Origin: Antennarius striatus
Lineage: Eukaryota > Chordata > Actinopteri > Lophiiformes > Antennariidae
DNA length: 64,000 nucleotides
NCBI RefSeq assembly: GCF_040054535.1
Contig: NC_090795.1
Coordinates: 1,103,501-1,167,500 of the forward strand
Reading direction: 5' to 3'
The position numbers were made by a program, and so were the translations under genes. A model generated the notes under the pieces. It was not told where the DNA came from and searched no databases. It saw only the letters and a program-made list of their open reading frames with translations. This document shows positions 1 to 10,757 of the stretch, piece by piece (position 1 is the stretch's first letter; each line of letters opens with the position of its first letter).

Positions 1-1572
1 GGTCCAGAGGTCATTGTGCTTGTCCAAGTGTCCTGGTCGTTCCTGTACTTGTGCCAGGAACAGTTGTTCTGGTCCCAGTCGTCACAGGTTTGGCCAGTAT
101 TGGTCCTAATTTCATTAGTCGTTCTGGGATTGGGTCTCTTAGTTGGAGCAATGGTTTGAGTATTCCATGTTCTGGTCCCAGGTTTAGGACTCCTCCTAGT
201 GGAGGCAATGTTCCCAGGATTAGTGGTCCTTGTCTCGGTCATTGTAGTCCTTGTTCCATTGGTAAAGTAAAGATCCAGTTGTACACATTCTTACAGTAGT
301 ATTTCTGGCATCAGCCATAGTTCAAGGTTCCAGAAGACTTCTGGTCCCAGGGATCATTGTGGTGGTCCAAGTATCCTGGCAGGCCCAGTACTTCTGGTTC
401 ACTGAGTTGGTCCCTGTTGTAGTAGTAATCCTGTTGTTGGTAACCATGTTTAAACTTCCAGCAGAGTACTGGTTTTGGTAGTCCCAGTGTCAAATCTTGA
501 TTGGATTTCTGGATGTCTGATCTGGTTCCAGCTCTGTGATTGGTCAGTAATTATTTGGGCTTATGTCCTTGTCCTTATAGCCATAGTTCTGGTTCTAGTT
601 TTGGTAGTACTAGTATTAGCAATAGTTGCCTTCAGGTTCAACTCAGTATTTATACGTTAGTCTATGTTACTTCTTTCCTTTCATTTGTCGGTGACCACAG
701 TTTTTGATTGGTCCTCAGCGTCGAGGGCCCCGTCCTCTCTGATTGGTTCTCCAACCATCACAGTGTCACCCCAAGCCAACGGTGGTGCCCTCACAGGTAG
801 AGCTGATTACTGCAGTAGTACTGAAGTAATCCTGCTATGCGATTGGCCACAGCTGGAAATGCATCACCTTGTGAGGGAATGCTGTCTCCTGATTGGCTGG
901 AGGGGCTCTGCTTTTTCATCTTTTTGTTTTCTTTTGTTTTCTCACCGGTGTAATCGTGTAGTACATCTCCATTCAGTCATCAGTAACTTGATTGGACAGA
1001 ATTAACCTTACAGATGTGTAAGTCCCACCCTAAAGATGAAAGTTTAATGTCTATATTGTGATTTAGCTCCGCCTCTTTTTATTTGACTTTTGATGTTTTT
1101 TTTCTGCTTGAAATAAAAGATGGTCATGTTAGCATTTTAGCACCTCTTGCACCTCTATACATACATTTTTTATTTCATAATTTCTCTGAATACTGGAGGC
1201 CAGTCCAGGAGTTTTTAACCTGACCCTGCTAACAAACAAACAAACAAAATAAACACAGGTCAGAACGTGGTAGGAATAACAGATTATGGCTTCATTACGG
1301 TTCTTAATGTTGATTGGCTTATTGACTTGGGCTGCCTTGCATGTCCCCTAAGCTCTAATCGGCTCGCTGTTGCCATGGCAACGAGCAGCATTTTGGTTTT
1401 GCTGTCGCTTTACATGTCGCTGCTACGAACGCAAGCTAACATCCGTTTCTATGCCCGTAGATATGGGGGCGGGGCTATATGGAGCATCTAAATACATCAC
1501 CACCAGTGACCTTATCACCGTGGTAACACCTGAGAGGAGGGCGGAGCAAGGTACGGAAGACAAATTCTGAAG
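1..1572. other. Presumed epb41l3 intron, no exon recognised
   Basis: This stretch precedes the first epb41l3 exon I can support. The first 660 bases are degenerate low-complexity sequence rich in CTGGTTCTGGT-like and TAGTACTAG-like words, and the open frames there encode only Leu/Val-rich runs. The remainder is AT-rich, with a (CAAA)n run near 1230-1250. I found no stretch resembling a FERM or spectrin-actin-binding exon. A short unrecognised exon cannot be excluded. Confidence 0.5.
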
Positions 1573-4500
1573 AAAACAGGTGACTACATTGTTGAGACTG
1601 ACCTTTCGACCTTTAACCTTCCAGTTGAGGAGGTTCAGGTGTTGGAGGAGGAGGTGCAGCAGAAACCTGAGGAGGACATGAAGGAGGCGGAGCAAGAGGA
1701 GAAGGAGGCGATACTTTTTCCACAGAGTCCTCTAACTGATCAGAAACAGGATACCAAGGTAACAAAGACCTGATCAGGTCCAGGTAGGACAAACCGTCCA
1801 ACGTTGACCTACCAGTGTGGTTGTTTGCAGACGGACCTGACGGACACGGCGGTGGAAGGAGACCTGACTGCGACCGAGGTACCACCCACCGGTTCTGTCA
1901 AGCTGCTTTCAAACAGTGGCATGCGAAGTTATTTTTCCCGAAGCATTTGGCCAAGTGATCCGTATGTTAGCCAATCACATCCGAGTTGTGACGTCACAAT
2001 TTGCATCGTGCACCCGAAGACCTTGTATTCTGCTGTCTTGAATGTAAAAGAAATGGAGTGGTCGTTGGTCGCTCTTGTTGCTCCGGGACAGACAAGAGTC
2101 TCATCTCACCGTCCTGAAAGTTTGTGATGCGTATTAAACCAGGGAAGGAACAGCTCGCGGTCTGAAAGCTCTTTAATAGATAGACTAGTTGTGGTTGAGG
2201 TCTAACACGATCCCGTCTGCCCCCCTAGTCTGACCAGGATGAAGACCTGAAAACTCTGGTGAGGCATCAGCGTTCTTGATGTTTTCAGATGTTGCCTCTG
2301 TAAAGAGACTCAATAATTCTGCTGTGGTTTCTCAGGAGACGCTGGGGAGTCCAGAGGAGGACCAGGGGCCTCCGATGACCATCAGCGCCCTCAGACGCTC
2401 TTTCTTAGAGGGGGGTGGAGGAGGAGGAGGAGGAGGGGGGATGACGGAGTGGGACAAACGTCTGGCCGCCTCGCCTCTGAGACGAGGAGACGATTTACCG
2501 ATGATTGAGCCTCTGGAACCAGAAGAGGTGAGGAGAAACTGTTGGGAGGAAACATGCTGCCCTCTCCTGGTGGATAGAGGTATTACAGTGGTTTCTTGCT
2601 AAAACAAGGTTCACTTTTCGCAATTTTTTCTAGTGCAATGTGTGTAAATAAATGAAACATGGATGATCACATCATTACATTCTAATCACTTGCTTTGCGT
2701 TCGTTCTGACCGCAGCATTGGGCCCTCCCATTGGACGACCCAACAGGGGTTGGTCCACTTTGTCGAACACTAAAGCCACCTTAACTAGTGCTACTGACCC
2801 CGTCTTTCCTCATGTTACTCACCTTTGCGCTCCAGGAGGGCGGGGTCATGATAAACCAAGCTCACCCTCAACCAGTCAGAGAGAAGAGCTACGCTGTGGG
2901 ACGAAGTTACTGCACCTCCTCCGGCAGGGTCGTCACCATGACAACCAGGGACGACGTTCCCCTGGCAGCTGGGAGTACAGAGAGTGGCAGGCAGGTCAAA
3001 ATCATCCCACTGTCTGCCACAGATGATGTCATCACAGGGGGACCGTTAATCACGATTCGTGAGGTAAAGACGCCAACCTCGCCATCAGAGGCACCACCTG
3101 CCGTCCCTGACATCAACAGTGATGTCATCAGCGGGGATACCTTAGGACATCTGGACCTCAGCGGTGTCAGAGCTTCACCTTTGACCCCACTGCCCCTCCC
3201 TGAATCACCTTTGGAGGAGCTAAACAAGCCAAGCCTGACTCCATCGCCAGGTCACCTAACAGGCAGGATGTCACCCTCCATGGTCGGCGTGGTACGCTGA
3301 TTGGCTGGTTAATGGTTGGCATGACAGCGAGCATGAGGCGCAATCATGGCGACCCAGCAGCGACACGCTAACCCCTACGGCGCTCAAACAAACGAGTCTG
3401 AACGACGGCTCGTTGGAGTCTGTTCAAGCTGAGCACCTCAGCTCCAAGACACTGCAGTCAAGTGTGGTGGGTTGGTCATGTGATCCAACCCCGCAGTGAC
3501 CAGCGATCATCAGAATCTGTAGGAAAAGCCCTCAGACATCCTGTGGCCCTTCCTGCCAGCAGGAGGCAGTGTGGAGCTGAAGTGTTCAGTTTAAGCTCAG
3601 CTTCCCCTTCACCTCCGCCCAGATACCTTTTGCTTCTCTTTTTCCAGTCAAAATGGTTCCAAAGCAGCACAAACTGTTTCTTTGCCTTTTTTTCCCCTTC
3701 TAACCAGTGTTCTTCACTGTTCTTTTATGGTGCTGCTTCACTTCCTACCTTTGTTTTGATTGGTTGTGTTGGTTTCCTGGTACTGCCCTCCTTGTTTGAG
3801 TCCTCTACAGTTTTCTAGACCTTCTTTTACTACAGATAGTTTTAGCTGCTGTAATCCCTCAGGTCTTTTTTTGGGACCAGGAAGTAGAGATGTGACATAG
3901 ACTTACAAACCATGAAGTTGAATTAAAACCTACTACATACAGACTGGTGCAACGTAGGGGGACCGTGGATTTGACTTCTTGTACCCTGGGGTTTGATCAA
4001 TTCACTCTAGATGCTGATGACACTATCTTATACGTCATAGCTTCTATGCTTGAGAAATACCTAAAACCAGTCAGACGGGCAGCAGAGAAAAACCCAATGA
4101 AGATGTCCAATGCCTTCCAACTACATGATGTATTTTAACTGGACTCTTATTGTGTAGTTTTCTTCCTGTTGTGTTTCCTCACATGCTTTTGTTTCTTTCC
4201 TTTCGTCTCTCGTTACTGTTTAACTTCACCGTTGGTAGTATCTACTGCACGTGTGCAGCAGGAAGTACTGTAGCTTGTCCACCTTCACTAAACACGGTTT
4301 CTGCATTATAAACTAACAACTAACAAACTCCATAACCACACCCCTTTGGTCACGTCCTCTATGGCCACACCTCCTGCATGGCTGTAGCCCGGCTGTCAGT
4401 TTCTATTTGAAAGCCAAATATTTTCTCTTTCTTTGGAGACCTTATTTAAATAATTGCAGAATGAAAGATGGGGTGAAAGGTTTCCACTTCTTGTTTATGT

Positions 4501-7500
4501 GTTTGTCTGCCTAATCTTTGTACATGTGATTGTTTGTTTGTTTGTAACCAGCATAAACCAAGATTCAATGAAATGTCTCCTGAGCTGACTGCTCTGCTGA
4601 AGTCGGCTCGGGAACAAAAACCCTTCAGTGAACACAACCTGCTGAAGGTGCCTGTCGTTCTGTCTACCTGTCTGTCTACCTGACTTAAAACCTGTCTGTA
4701 TGCCTGTCTATATGTTCTAACATATAATTGTCTGGTGGGCCCCCAAGACATGCTCCACAGCCAATCGGAAAGCAGTAGAAACTAATTTAACAAAACAAAG
4801 CAGGTTCCATACTTGTTTACTTACTTACTGACAGACTGACTTATTGACCTACTGACTTACTGACTTAATCACATGGTAGTTGACTTTGACTACCTGCTGG
4901 TAAGATGTAATGATTTTTGTCTCTTTTTGTTTCAGACATCAGAGAAAGTGGAAAGGGTCTTCTTGATGTCCGAATCATGTGACCAAGACCACCCAATGAA
5001 AGATGAGCCTCAGGTAGCAACAGGAAATCTAGTGGGCCCGCCCCCTAGTAACCCACCGCCATCCCCACCAGGGTCTTGTATGACACATGCTGGTGATGTC
5101 TCAGAGGAATGGCCCAGTGGTGATGACAGAAACAATGCTAATGCTAACCAGGCTAAAAGTCAAGCAGACAAACATGATTTCAGTGATGATGATGCCAGTA
5201 ATGATGAGCCTAGCAGCCAGGCTAGTGATGATAGCGCTACTAGCGAAGATGCTATCAGTGTGCTAGCTCAGGTAACAGTGGAAGAAGTCGTGGAAACTGC
5301 AGTCAGACAAGCTCAGAGCCCAGGTGCTAATGGTACCAATCAGGATAGCATTAATGCTAACTTTGCAGTTAGCCATAGTCAGCAAGAAGTAAGTAGCACT
5401 GGAGGTAACAAGAGCCCTGGCACCAGACCTGGTTCTGTTCTTGGAGCTACACCCACTGGGAGTCAGAATTACCATGATGACGAAGACTCCACCGACTCTG
5501 AGGAGGAAGAAGGACGGTGGTGGTTCAGAGAAAATTCCCCTCCTCCTACTTTGCCACGCCCCAGCTTGAGGTGTGCCCCCTTCTTGGCCAATCAGATGCA
5601 GCCATCCAACCACAGTGATGATGATGATGATGAGTCTGAATCTCTGCAGGAGGTAACACAATACCCCGGTTATTCCCTCCCCACTGCCCATGAAACGCAC
5701 CCCGTGGACAGTTAAACCTTCTTAGTGACCCCTACCTCACTACCAACTGCCCTGGTGGTTGCTGTCTCAGTGACTCCTGCCTTTGGGCAATCTTTCCAAG
5801 TTAACCCCTTCCCCAGCAAAGCTTCCCCTGGTGATGTTTGCTCCAGTGGATTGTTCCACGGATAAACCAACCCCAACAATCCCTCATCAAGGTAAACCTG
5901 CTCCAGGGAAACCTACCCCAGAAACTCTTGTCCCAGCAAAATGTTCCATAATGACACCTAATCGAGGAAAACTTGCTCCAGTGACCCCTGAACCAGGTAA
6001 ACCTTCCCCAAATACTGCTGTTGCCGTGATGCCTGCATCCAAAAAACTTGCCCCAGTGATTCCTGTCCTGGTATAACCTCTCCCGAAGCAACCCTCCCCA
6101 GTCACTCCTTGTACTTGGACCAGTCCCATTGAATCCTGGCTTGTGATCCCTGTCCAACTGCCCGATTACTCATTCCCAAAGAAAACCAGCTCCATCCCGC
6201 CCCAGTAAAACCCACCCCATGGAACCATTCTCAGTAAACTTGTCCAGGGACTCATGCCAACAAAAAAACAACAACCCAGCCCTGTTGACCTCTGTCCAAG
6301 AACAGCCTACCCCACCAAATTTTCCCTGGTGATCCCACTACCAAAGAAACTCCCTACCCCAGTTGAACTTGCCCCCGTGTTCCCTTTGTCCTGAACCCTA
6401 CCCCCTCGGCTGGTGATATCAAGGCAGTGCAACAAGCCAGGTAGACTTAAAAAGCAGAGTAGAAAAGACAAAGTGGATAAAAAGATTAGTCGAAGACATA
6501 TTAAGGGTTAAACTAGATAAAAATAGGTATGAAATCATTTTTGATGTTTCATTTGGGTTTTAAAGTTGTAAATATTCTCTCTGCTCCTGTCAGGAAGTTC
6601 CAGTGATGAGGAAGACTCTTACTTATGAAGCTCCAGGGGTGAGGACAACATGATATTTGGGTTTACTAGTAAAAATGATTTGTAAATCATTCCAATACAA
6701 AATCAATAATACTTTAGAGTAGTATCAGGTCAATACCTGTGGTTGTGTCCTCCAGAGCCGAGCGAGCTTTGAACCTCCAACAGGGGTGCTGCTGAGTTCC
6801 AAGACATTCACCGCAGAGACGTCCAACACGACAACCACGACACACATCACCAAGGTAATGCACGAACCACGCAACGTCTGTCACACGTCTGAGGAAACAG
6901 GAAACGGGCCTCTCCTTAAATCTCCCTCTGATTCTTGTCTCCAGACGGTCAAAGGTGGAATTTCAGAAACCAGAATCGAGAAGAGAATCGTGATTTCAGG
7001 AGACACTGAAATCGACCACGACCAGGTAACCGCTGACCCCCATGGAGGTGTGTGACTGCACACCCTAATGAAACCAGAGCGGAACAAACCTCTAACAGAC
7101 CGATCTAGATCTAGATGAACCTGAAACAGACCTATAAAGATCTAGATGAACCAGGAAAAGACCCATCCAGATCTAGATGAACCTAGAACAGATACATACA
7201 GACTTTGAGTCTGGGCACACCAGTACAGATCCAACCTGGGAGCTTTTCAAGACTGACCTGTTCAAACCCGGATCAACACCAAATGGACCAGAACAAATCC
7301 GGATTAACCCATAAGTCATTTAAACATTTAAACAAATGAATCCATTTGAGCCAGACCCGGACTAATTTGTCAGATATGGTCAGAACACATCCAAGGTTGG
7401 CCTGTCTGGTCCTGGGCTGATGCTGACCTAGATCAGGATCAGGACCTGGATCGGTAACTGAACCAGGATCAGGACCTGGACCAGTACCTGAACCGGGCTC

Positions 7501-7628
7501 TGATATCTCTCTTTAAGGCTCTGGCGGAGGCGCTCAACGAGGCGCGGCGGCAGCATCCCGAGCTGTCCGTCACGCGAGTTGTTGTCCATAAAGAAACGGA
7601 AGTCTCTCCTGATCATGTGATTGATTAG
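1573..7628 (+). CDS. epb41l3: Protein 4.1 family member, 3' part (epb41l3-like)
   Basis: This is the C-terminal half of a band 4.1 membrane-skeleton adaptor, a family that links spectrin-actin to membrane proteins through an N-terminal FERM domain (outside the window). Proposed exons: 1573-1758, 1831-1878, 2229-2258, 2336-2527, 2836-3063, 4552-4647, 4936-5652, 6594-6638, 6756-6854, 6945-7025 and 7518-7628. All are flanked by AG and GT and every one is a multiple of three (1,833 nt). The family C-terminal domain is unmistakable: 'TTTTTHITK', then '[16 protein letters not shown]', then '[19 protein letters not shown]' and 'VVVHKETE', ending in TAG at 7626-7628. The exon at 2336-2527 carries 'TEWDKRL' and 'MIEPLEPEE', as in EPB41L3. 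Neighbouring lama1 supports this paralogue over EPB41L1/L2, but the FERM domain is not available to settle it. The start of the first exon is uncertain. All-phase-0 cassette exons fit the heavy alternative splicing known for 4.1 genes. Confidence 0.86.
2336..3063 (+). CDS. epb41l3: epb41l3 exons: conserved SFLE/TEW motif exon and adjacent variable exon
   Basis: Exon 2336-2527 (64 codons) contains 'RRSFLEGGG', a run of ten glycines, '[13 protein letters not shown]' and 'MIEPLEPEE'. It matches the segment just upstream of the large variable exons of EPB41L3. The glycine run comes from GGA/GGG triplet expansion at about 2410-2440. Exon 2836-3063 (76 codons) is not one I recognise. It begins after CTCCAG with 'EGGVMINQ' and ends 'LITIRE' before GTAAAG. 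If its donor is skipped, the frame stays open to a TGA at 3298-3300, so an alternative terminal exon is possible. Confidence 0.75.
4936..5652 (+). CDS. epb41l3: epb41l3 large acidic variable exon
   Basis: A 717-nt, 239-codon exon opens after TTTCAG and ends at CAGGAG before GTAACA. The peptide is hydrophilic and probably disordered, with Asp/Ser runs ('[18 protein letters not shown]', '[12 protein letters not shown]', '[13 protein letters not shown]') and a proline patch ('[13 protein letters not shown]'). Mammalian EPB41L3 also has long variable exons just before the C-terminal domain, but I do not recognise this peptide, so its sequence may be fish-specific. The frame is phase 0 on both sides, so skipping it would leave the C-terminal domain intact. 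Confidence 0.7.
5783..6076 (+). repeat. Degenerate proline-rich repeat in epb41l3 intron
   Basis: About 300 bases following the large acidic exon consist of diverged copies of a roughly 30-base unit resembling 'CTTGCCCCAGTGACNCCTG'. The unit keeps one plus-strand frame open and codes for Gly-Lys-Pro/Leu-Ala-Pro units ('[11 protein letters not shown]', '[15 protein letters not shown]'). It is listed as a repeat because no clean acceptor/donor pair in the gene's frame could be fixed. Confidence 0.5.
6594..7628 (+). CDS. epb41l3: epb41l3 C-terminal domain (CTD) exons
   Basis: Four phase-0 exons encode the last 112 residues. 6594-6638 carries 'KTLTYEAPG'. 6756-6854 carries '[20 protein letters not shown]'. 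6945-7025 carries the near-invariant '[11 protein letters not shown]' and 'DTEIDHDQ'. 7518-7628 carries the terminal helix and strand. This domain is the most conserved non-FERM part of the 4.1 family and binds partners such as NuMA in protein 4.1R (family knowledge). The vertebrate consensus is matched almost residue for residue, so this part of the call is secure. Confidence 0.93.
7098..7195. repeat. Short tandem repeat, AGATCTAGATGAACC unit
   Basis: Three imperfect copies of a roughly 33-base unit containing AGATCTAGATGAAC followed by AGA/ACA-rich spacer, in the penultimate epb41l3 intron. A second degenerate motif, GATCAGGACCTGGA, recurs at about 7430-7490 just before the last exon. Confidence 0.6.
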
Positions 7629-8641
7629 TGACCACGCAGGTAAGGGGAAGGGTCAAACCCCGTCCCCTACAGGTGGAACGTCTCAGGCTTGATGCTGATT
7701 GGCTGGCTGTTGCATGGCAGCATTCCGATCGAGGCATGTTTGATACGTGTGTCTGTTCAGAAACGTGAAATTCATTCAGGACACTTTTGGTGTGAAAATA
7801 TTCTCCAGTGTTTTTGAATTTCCTGTTTGAACGACTTGTTTCTTTAAATCGGAGTAGAGTTTGAGCTGTGTTGCCTCTGATTGGTGGATGCGTTAAAGAT
7901 GTTATCCAATGAGTAGCGGCATGCTTAAACCCTGCTGGTTTAAAGAGACAGTGGATTGCATTGGACTAACATACAACCGACTCAATGACACTGTCCCCTC
8001 AGGTGTGACATCATTCGACAGCAGAAATGAGGGCATGTGGCCCCGCCCCCTGCGGTTCGACCAGTTAATTTAAGCTAACGCAACTCACAAGCTAGATCTA
8101 AATGTAGCTGATCTTCACTGGACAGAATCAGCAACAATTGAGAGGACAGTGGAGACATTAGCATGCTAAGCTATGCTAATATTCTGGACCACTCAAGCTT
8201 GCTAACATGCTACTTAGCATGACATGTTTAAAAAATTCTGGAATAGCTTCTATTTTTACAGCTGCTCCTGTTTCCCTTTCAGGACTGACAACGGGAGCCT
8301 CTGCTGCATTATGGGAGCTGTAGTCCAGATGATATTGTTTGCAGCAGCCCCTGGTGGACATTAACGAAACTGGGGATTCCCACATTAGCGCGACTTGCAT
8401 GTTCCACCTGAACACACCAGCCACTCCAGGAAGCTGCAGATCCGACCAATCCCTGTGCATGTCCTAAAAAAATCACCTTCATATCACCACAACTTACCAA
8501 ACGTCATGAGCTAGCAGCTCGTCACTTCCTGGAGGGCGGGGCCCGTGCAGCAGCACCTGTCTGTTAGCTTCAGAGCAGCTAGCATTAGCTTGTGTGTAGA
8601 ACTAGATTTAGCTGAACAGCAGAAAACACTATAGTTAAAGG

Positions 8642-8647
8642 AATAAA
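8642..8647 (+). terminator. epb41l3: Candidate polyadenylation signal of epb41l3
   Basis: AATAAA on the plus strand, about 1 kb past the stop codon. It is the first canonical hexamer I noticed on that strand after the last exon. Cleavage-site use is unverified. Confidence 0.35.
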
Positions 8648-9317
8648 TGATATACAGACGAGAGACAGACGGACAGACGTGCTGCTGTAGCGTCAGTCTG
8701 TTCCCATAGCAACGACACTTCAATAGCTAGTCAGCCAACCGTGATTTATCACCACAAATTAACACCCACACCTACTGCTGCATTTACTTCCTGCTAAAGA
8801 CGTCGTGTATCCACACGCCCGACAAAGCCGACATCTCATTGGCTGGTTCACTCGGGGGTAATCGCTCCTGACTGTGTACACTAACAGTTAGCAAGTTAAT
8901 CAACGGTTAGCATCACACATGACTGAACCCGGTGGGTCACCTGACTCTGGATCCAGTATTAAGTTTAAACAGAGATCCGAAGATAATTCAGACCTAAAAA
9001 TATAAAAGATGTAAAATCATGGAATTCTCGGTGAGGAGCTATGCTTTTATTCTGACGGGTCAGCGCAAACTCCTTCCTGTCTGAAATGTAAATGAGCATG
9101 AATGCTAGCGCTGTAGCCACTCTCTGCGTAACAGCTAAATGTAAGCTCTGTTTTTACCTGAACTGATATAGTAAGGTGCCATCCTCTCACGTCGCCATGG
9201 AAACCCATCTGTCTTTGTATGTGTTGTTTATTTCTGTGTATTTATATATTTATTATTTATTTACCTGTGTCTGAAACCCCAGCCAGACTAATCGCTCCCT
9301 CTGCTGACTTATTGAAG

Positions 9318-9476
9318 TCAGACCACTCCCACTGGTGTCTTGTTACAGACAGACCACTCCCACTGGTGTCACGTTACAGACAGACCACTCCCACTGGTGT
9401 CATGTTACAGACAGACCACTCCCACTGGTGTCATGTTACAGACAGACCACTCCCACTGGTGTCATATTACAGGTCA
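9318..9476. repeat. 32-bp minisatellite
   Basis: Five near-identical copies of a 32-base unit: 'cagaccactcccactggtgt' followed by 'catgttacagac'. A looser family of related words (GACCACGCCCCCTGGTTTTAGGTTA) continues to about 9750, suggesting an older array decaying outward. Confidence 0.85.
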
Positions 9477-9984
9477 ACTACTTCCCCATGCTTCATTTTC
9501 CTGACCACGCCCTGTGGTATTAGATAAGACAACAACCCCTGCCTCATTTACATACCAGCCACTCCCCCTAAACTATCCCACAGACTGCCCCCCCCCCATG
9601 CTTTTAGATTAGATTGACCACTCCCCCTGCTTTTAGGTGAAGCTGACCACGCCCCCTGGTTTTAGGTTAGACTGCCCACTGCCCCTGCTTTTAGAATTAG
9701 ACTGACCACATCCCCTGGTATCATATTACAAACTGACCACGCCCCTTGCTGTCATTCCATAAATCCTGTTTTTTTCTTTATGATAATCACACATGGATCA
9801 AACATGGATATATCTTTACCCGCCAAACGCAAATAAAATAATAACAAAAATAATTTTGACTTCCTGTCTTGTCAAAGAAAACTAAATTTAAAATGCATTT
9901 TATTTATTAGTGATGCTGCGTTTGGGGTCTTGATGACCTTTGACGTGATGTTTCATAATTCCGACGTGCCTGAACGCAGCGGTC

Positions 9985-10080
9985 ATTATGACGTCACGCG
10001 ACGCCTCACCTGAACGGATGCAAGCAGCGGCGCGCGGGGTTCATCTTCCGTAGGAGCTTCACGGTGAGTGAAGACGTGAC
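9985..10080. promoter_or_regulatory. CRE-containing GC-rich patch, possible promoter
   Basis: A perfect cAMP-response palindrome TGACGTCA lies at 9989-9996. It is followed by GC-rich CpG-containing sequence (GCGGCGCGCGGGG), a strong donor-like CACGGTGAGTG near 10060, and a half-site TGACGTAA at about 10077. The context is AT-rich on both sides. No coding exon follows on either strand, so this could be the start of a non-coding transcript or simply a CpG-rich fragment. Confidence 0.3.
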
Positions 10081-10633
10081 GTAATAGTCTATAGACGGGC
10101 TCGCGAGCGTTTTACTGCTGCATGTAAGTTCCTGTTGTCCCCCGGAAGTTAGCAAGTGAAGCTAACGTTCATTACGATCAACAGTTTAACCCTAATCTGA
10201 CGCTTCTTATTGGTTGAATAATGTGTGCGTCACGTCAGTGAATTATATTAAGGTTTAAATTATGCATGTTTTAAATTACAGGGCGCGAAAAAGTCTTCAA
10301 TTAGCGCTAAAATGAGAGAAAATGAGAAAAAAAAACAAATATCCCGATTATCACTTTGTACTGTTTTTGTAAATGAAATGTAAAAATGCACATTTTTATC
10401 TTGTGAATGCTTTTAATGGACATGTGTACTTCTGAGAAGATGCAATGCATTCTGGGATGGTGTAAACTCACTGCAGGCTCAAATTGCTGCTAATTTAGCA
10501 TCATGATCAAAATATTATAATATTCAAAATATCATTTAAATGGTTGTAAACAGCCAGTTGTCATTGTTTATGGATCTGATGTCTGTAAACAGAATTAATC
10601 ACATCTGAATTGATTGTTCTATTAAATTTGATA

Positions 10634-10639
10634 TTTATT
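10634..10639 (-). terminator. lama1: Candidate polyadenylation signal of lama1
   Basis: TTTATT on the plus strand reads AATAAA on the coding strand, about 120 bases beyond the lama1 stop codon. The position is plausible for a short 3' UTR. Confidence 0.5.
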
Positions 10640-10757
10640 GATTCGTGTTGATGAAGACCGACGTCACAGAGAACGCAATGTTGGAAAAACCGTCAGCCTC
10701 TCAAAACAGAATGTTTCCATTTGACTTGTGGACCAATCACAGCCAGTCTGGACGTTG

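Larger units (their letters stand above)
7629..10757. other. epb41l3 / lama1 convergent intergenic region
   Basis: About 3.1 kb between the stops of two convergent genes. It holds the presumed epb41l3 3' UTR, an AATAAA at 8642, GCTAGC-rich sequence, two minisatellite blocks (9318-9750), a CRE-containing GC-rich patch near 9985-10080, and the lama1 3' flank with a minus-strand AATAAA. No coding segment is supportable. Confidence 0.7.

Noticed and set aside
3462-3818. 118-codon plus-strand frame between epb41l3 exons
   Set aside because: No family resemblance, no matching splice sites in the gene's phase, and T-rich composition typical of intron sequence.
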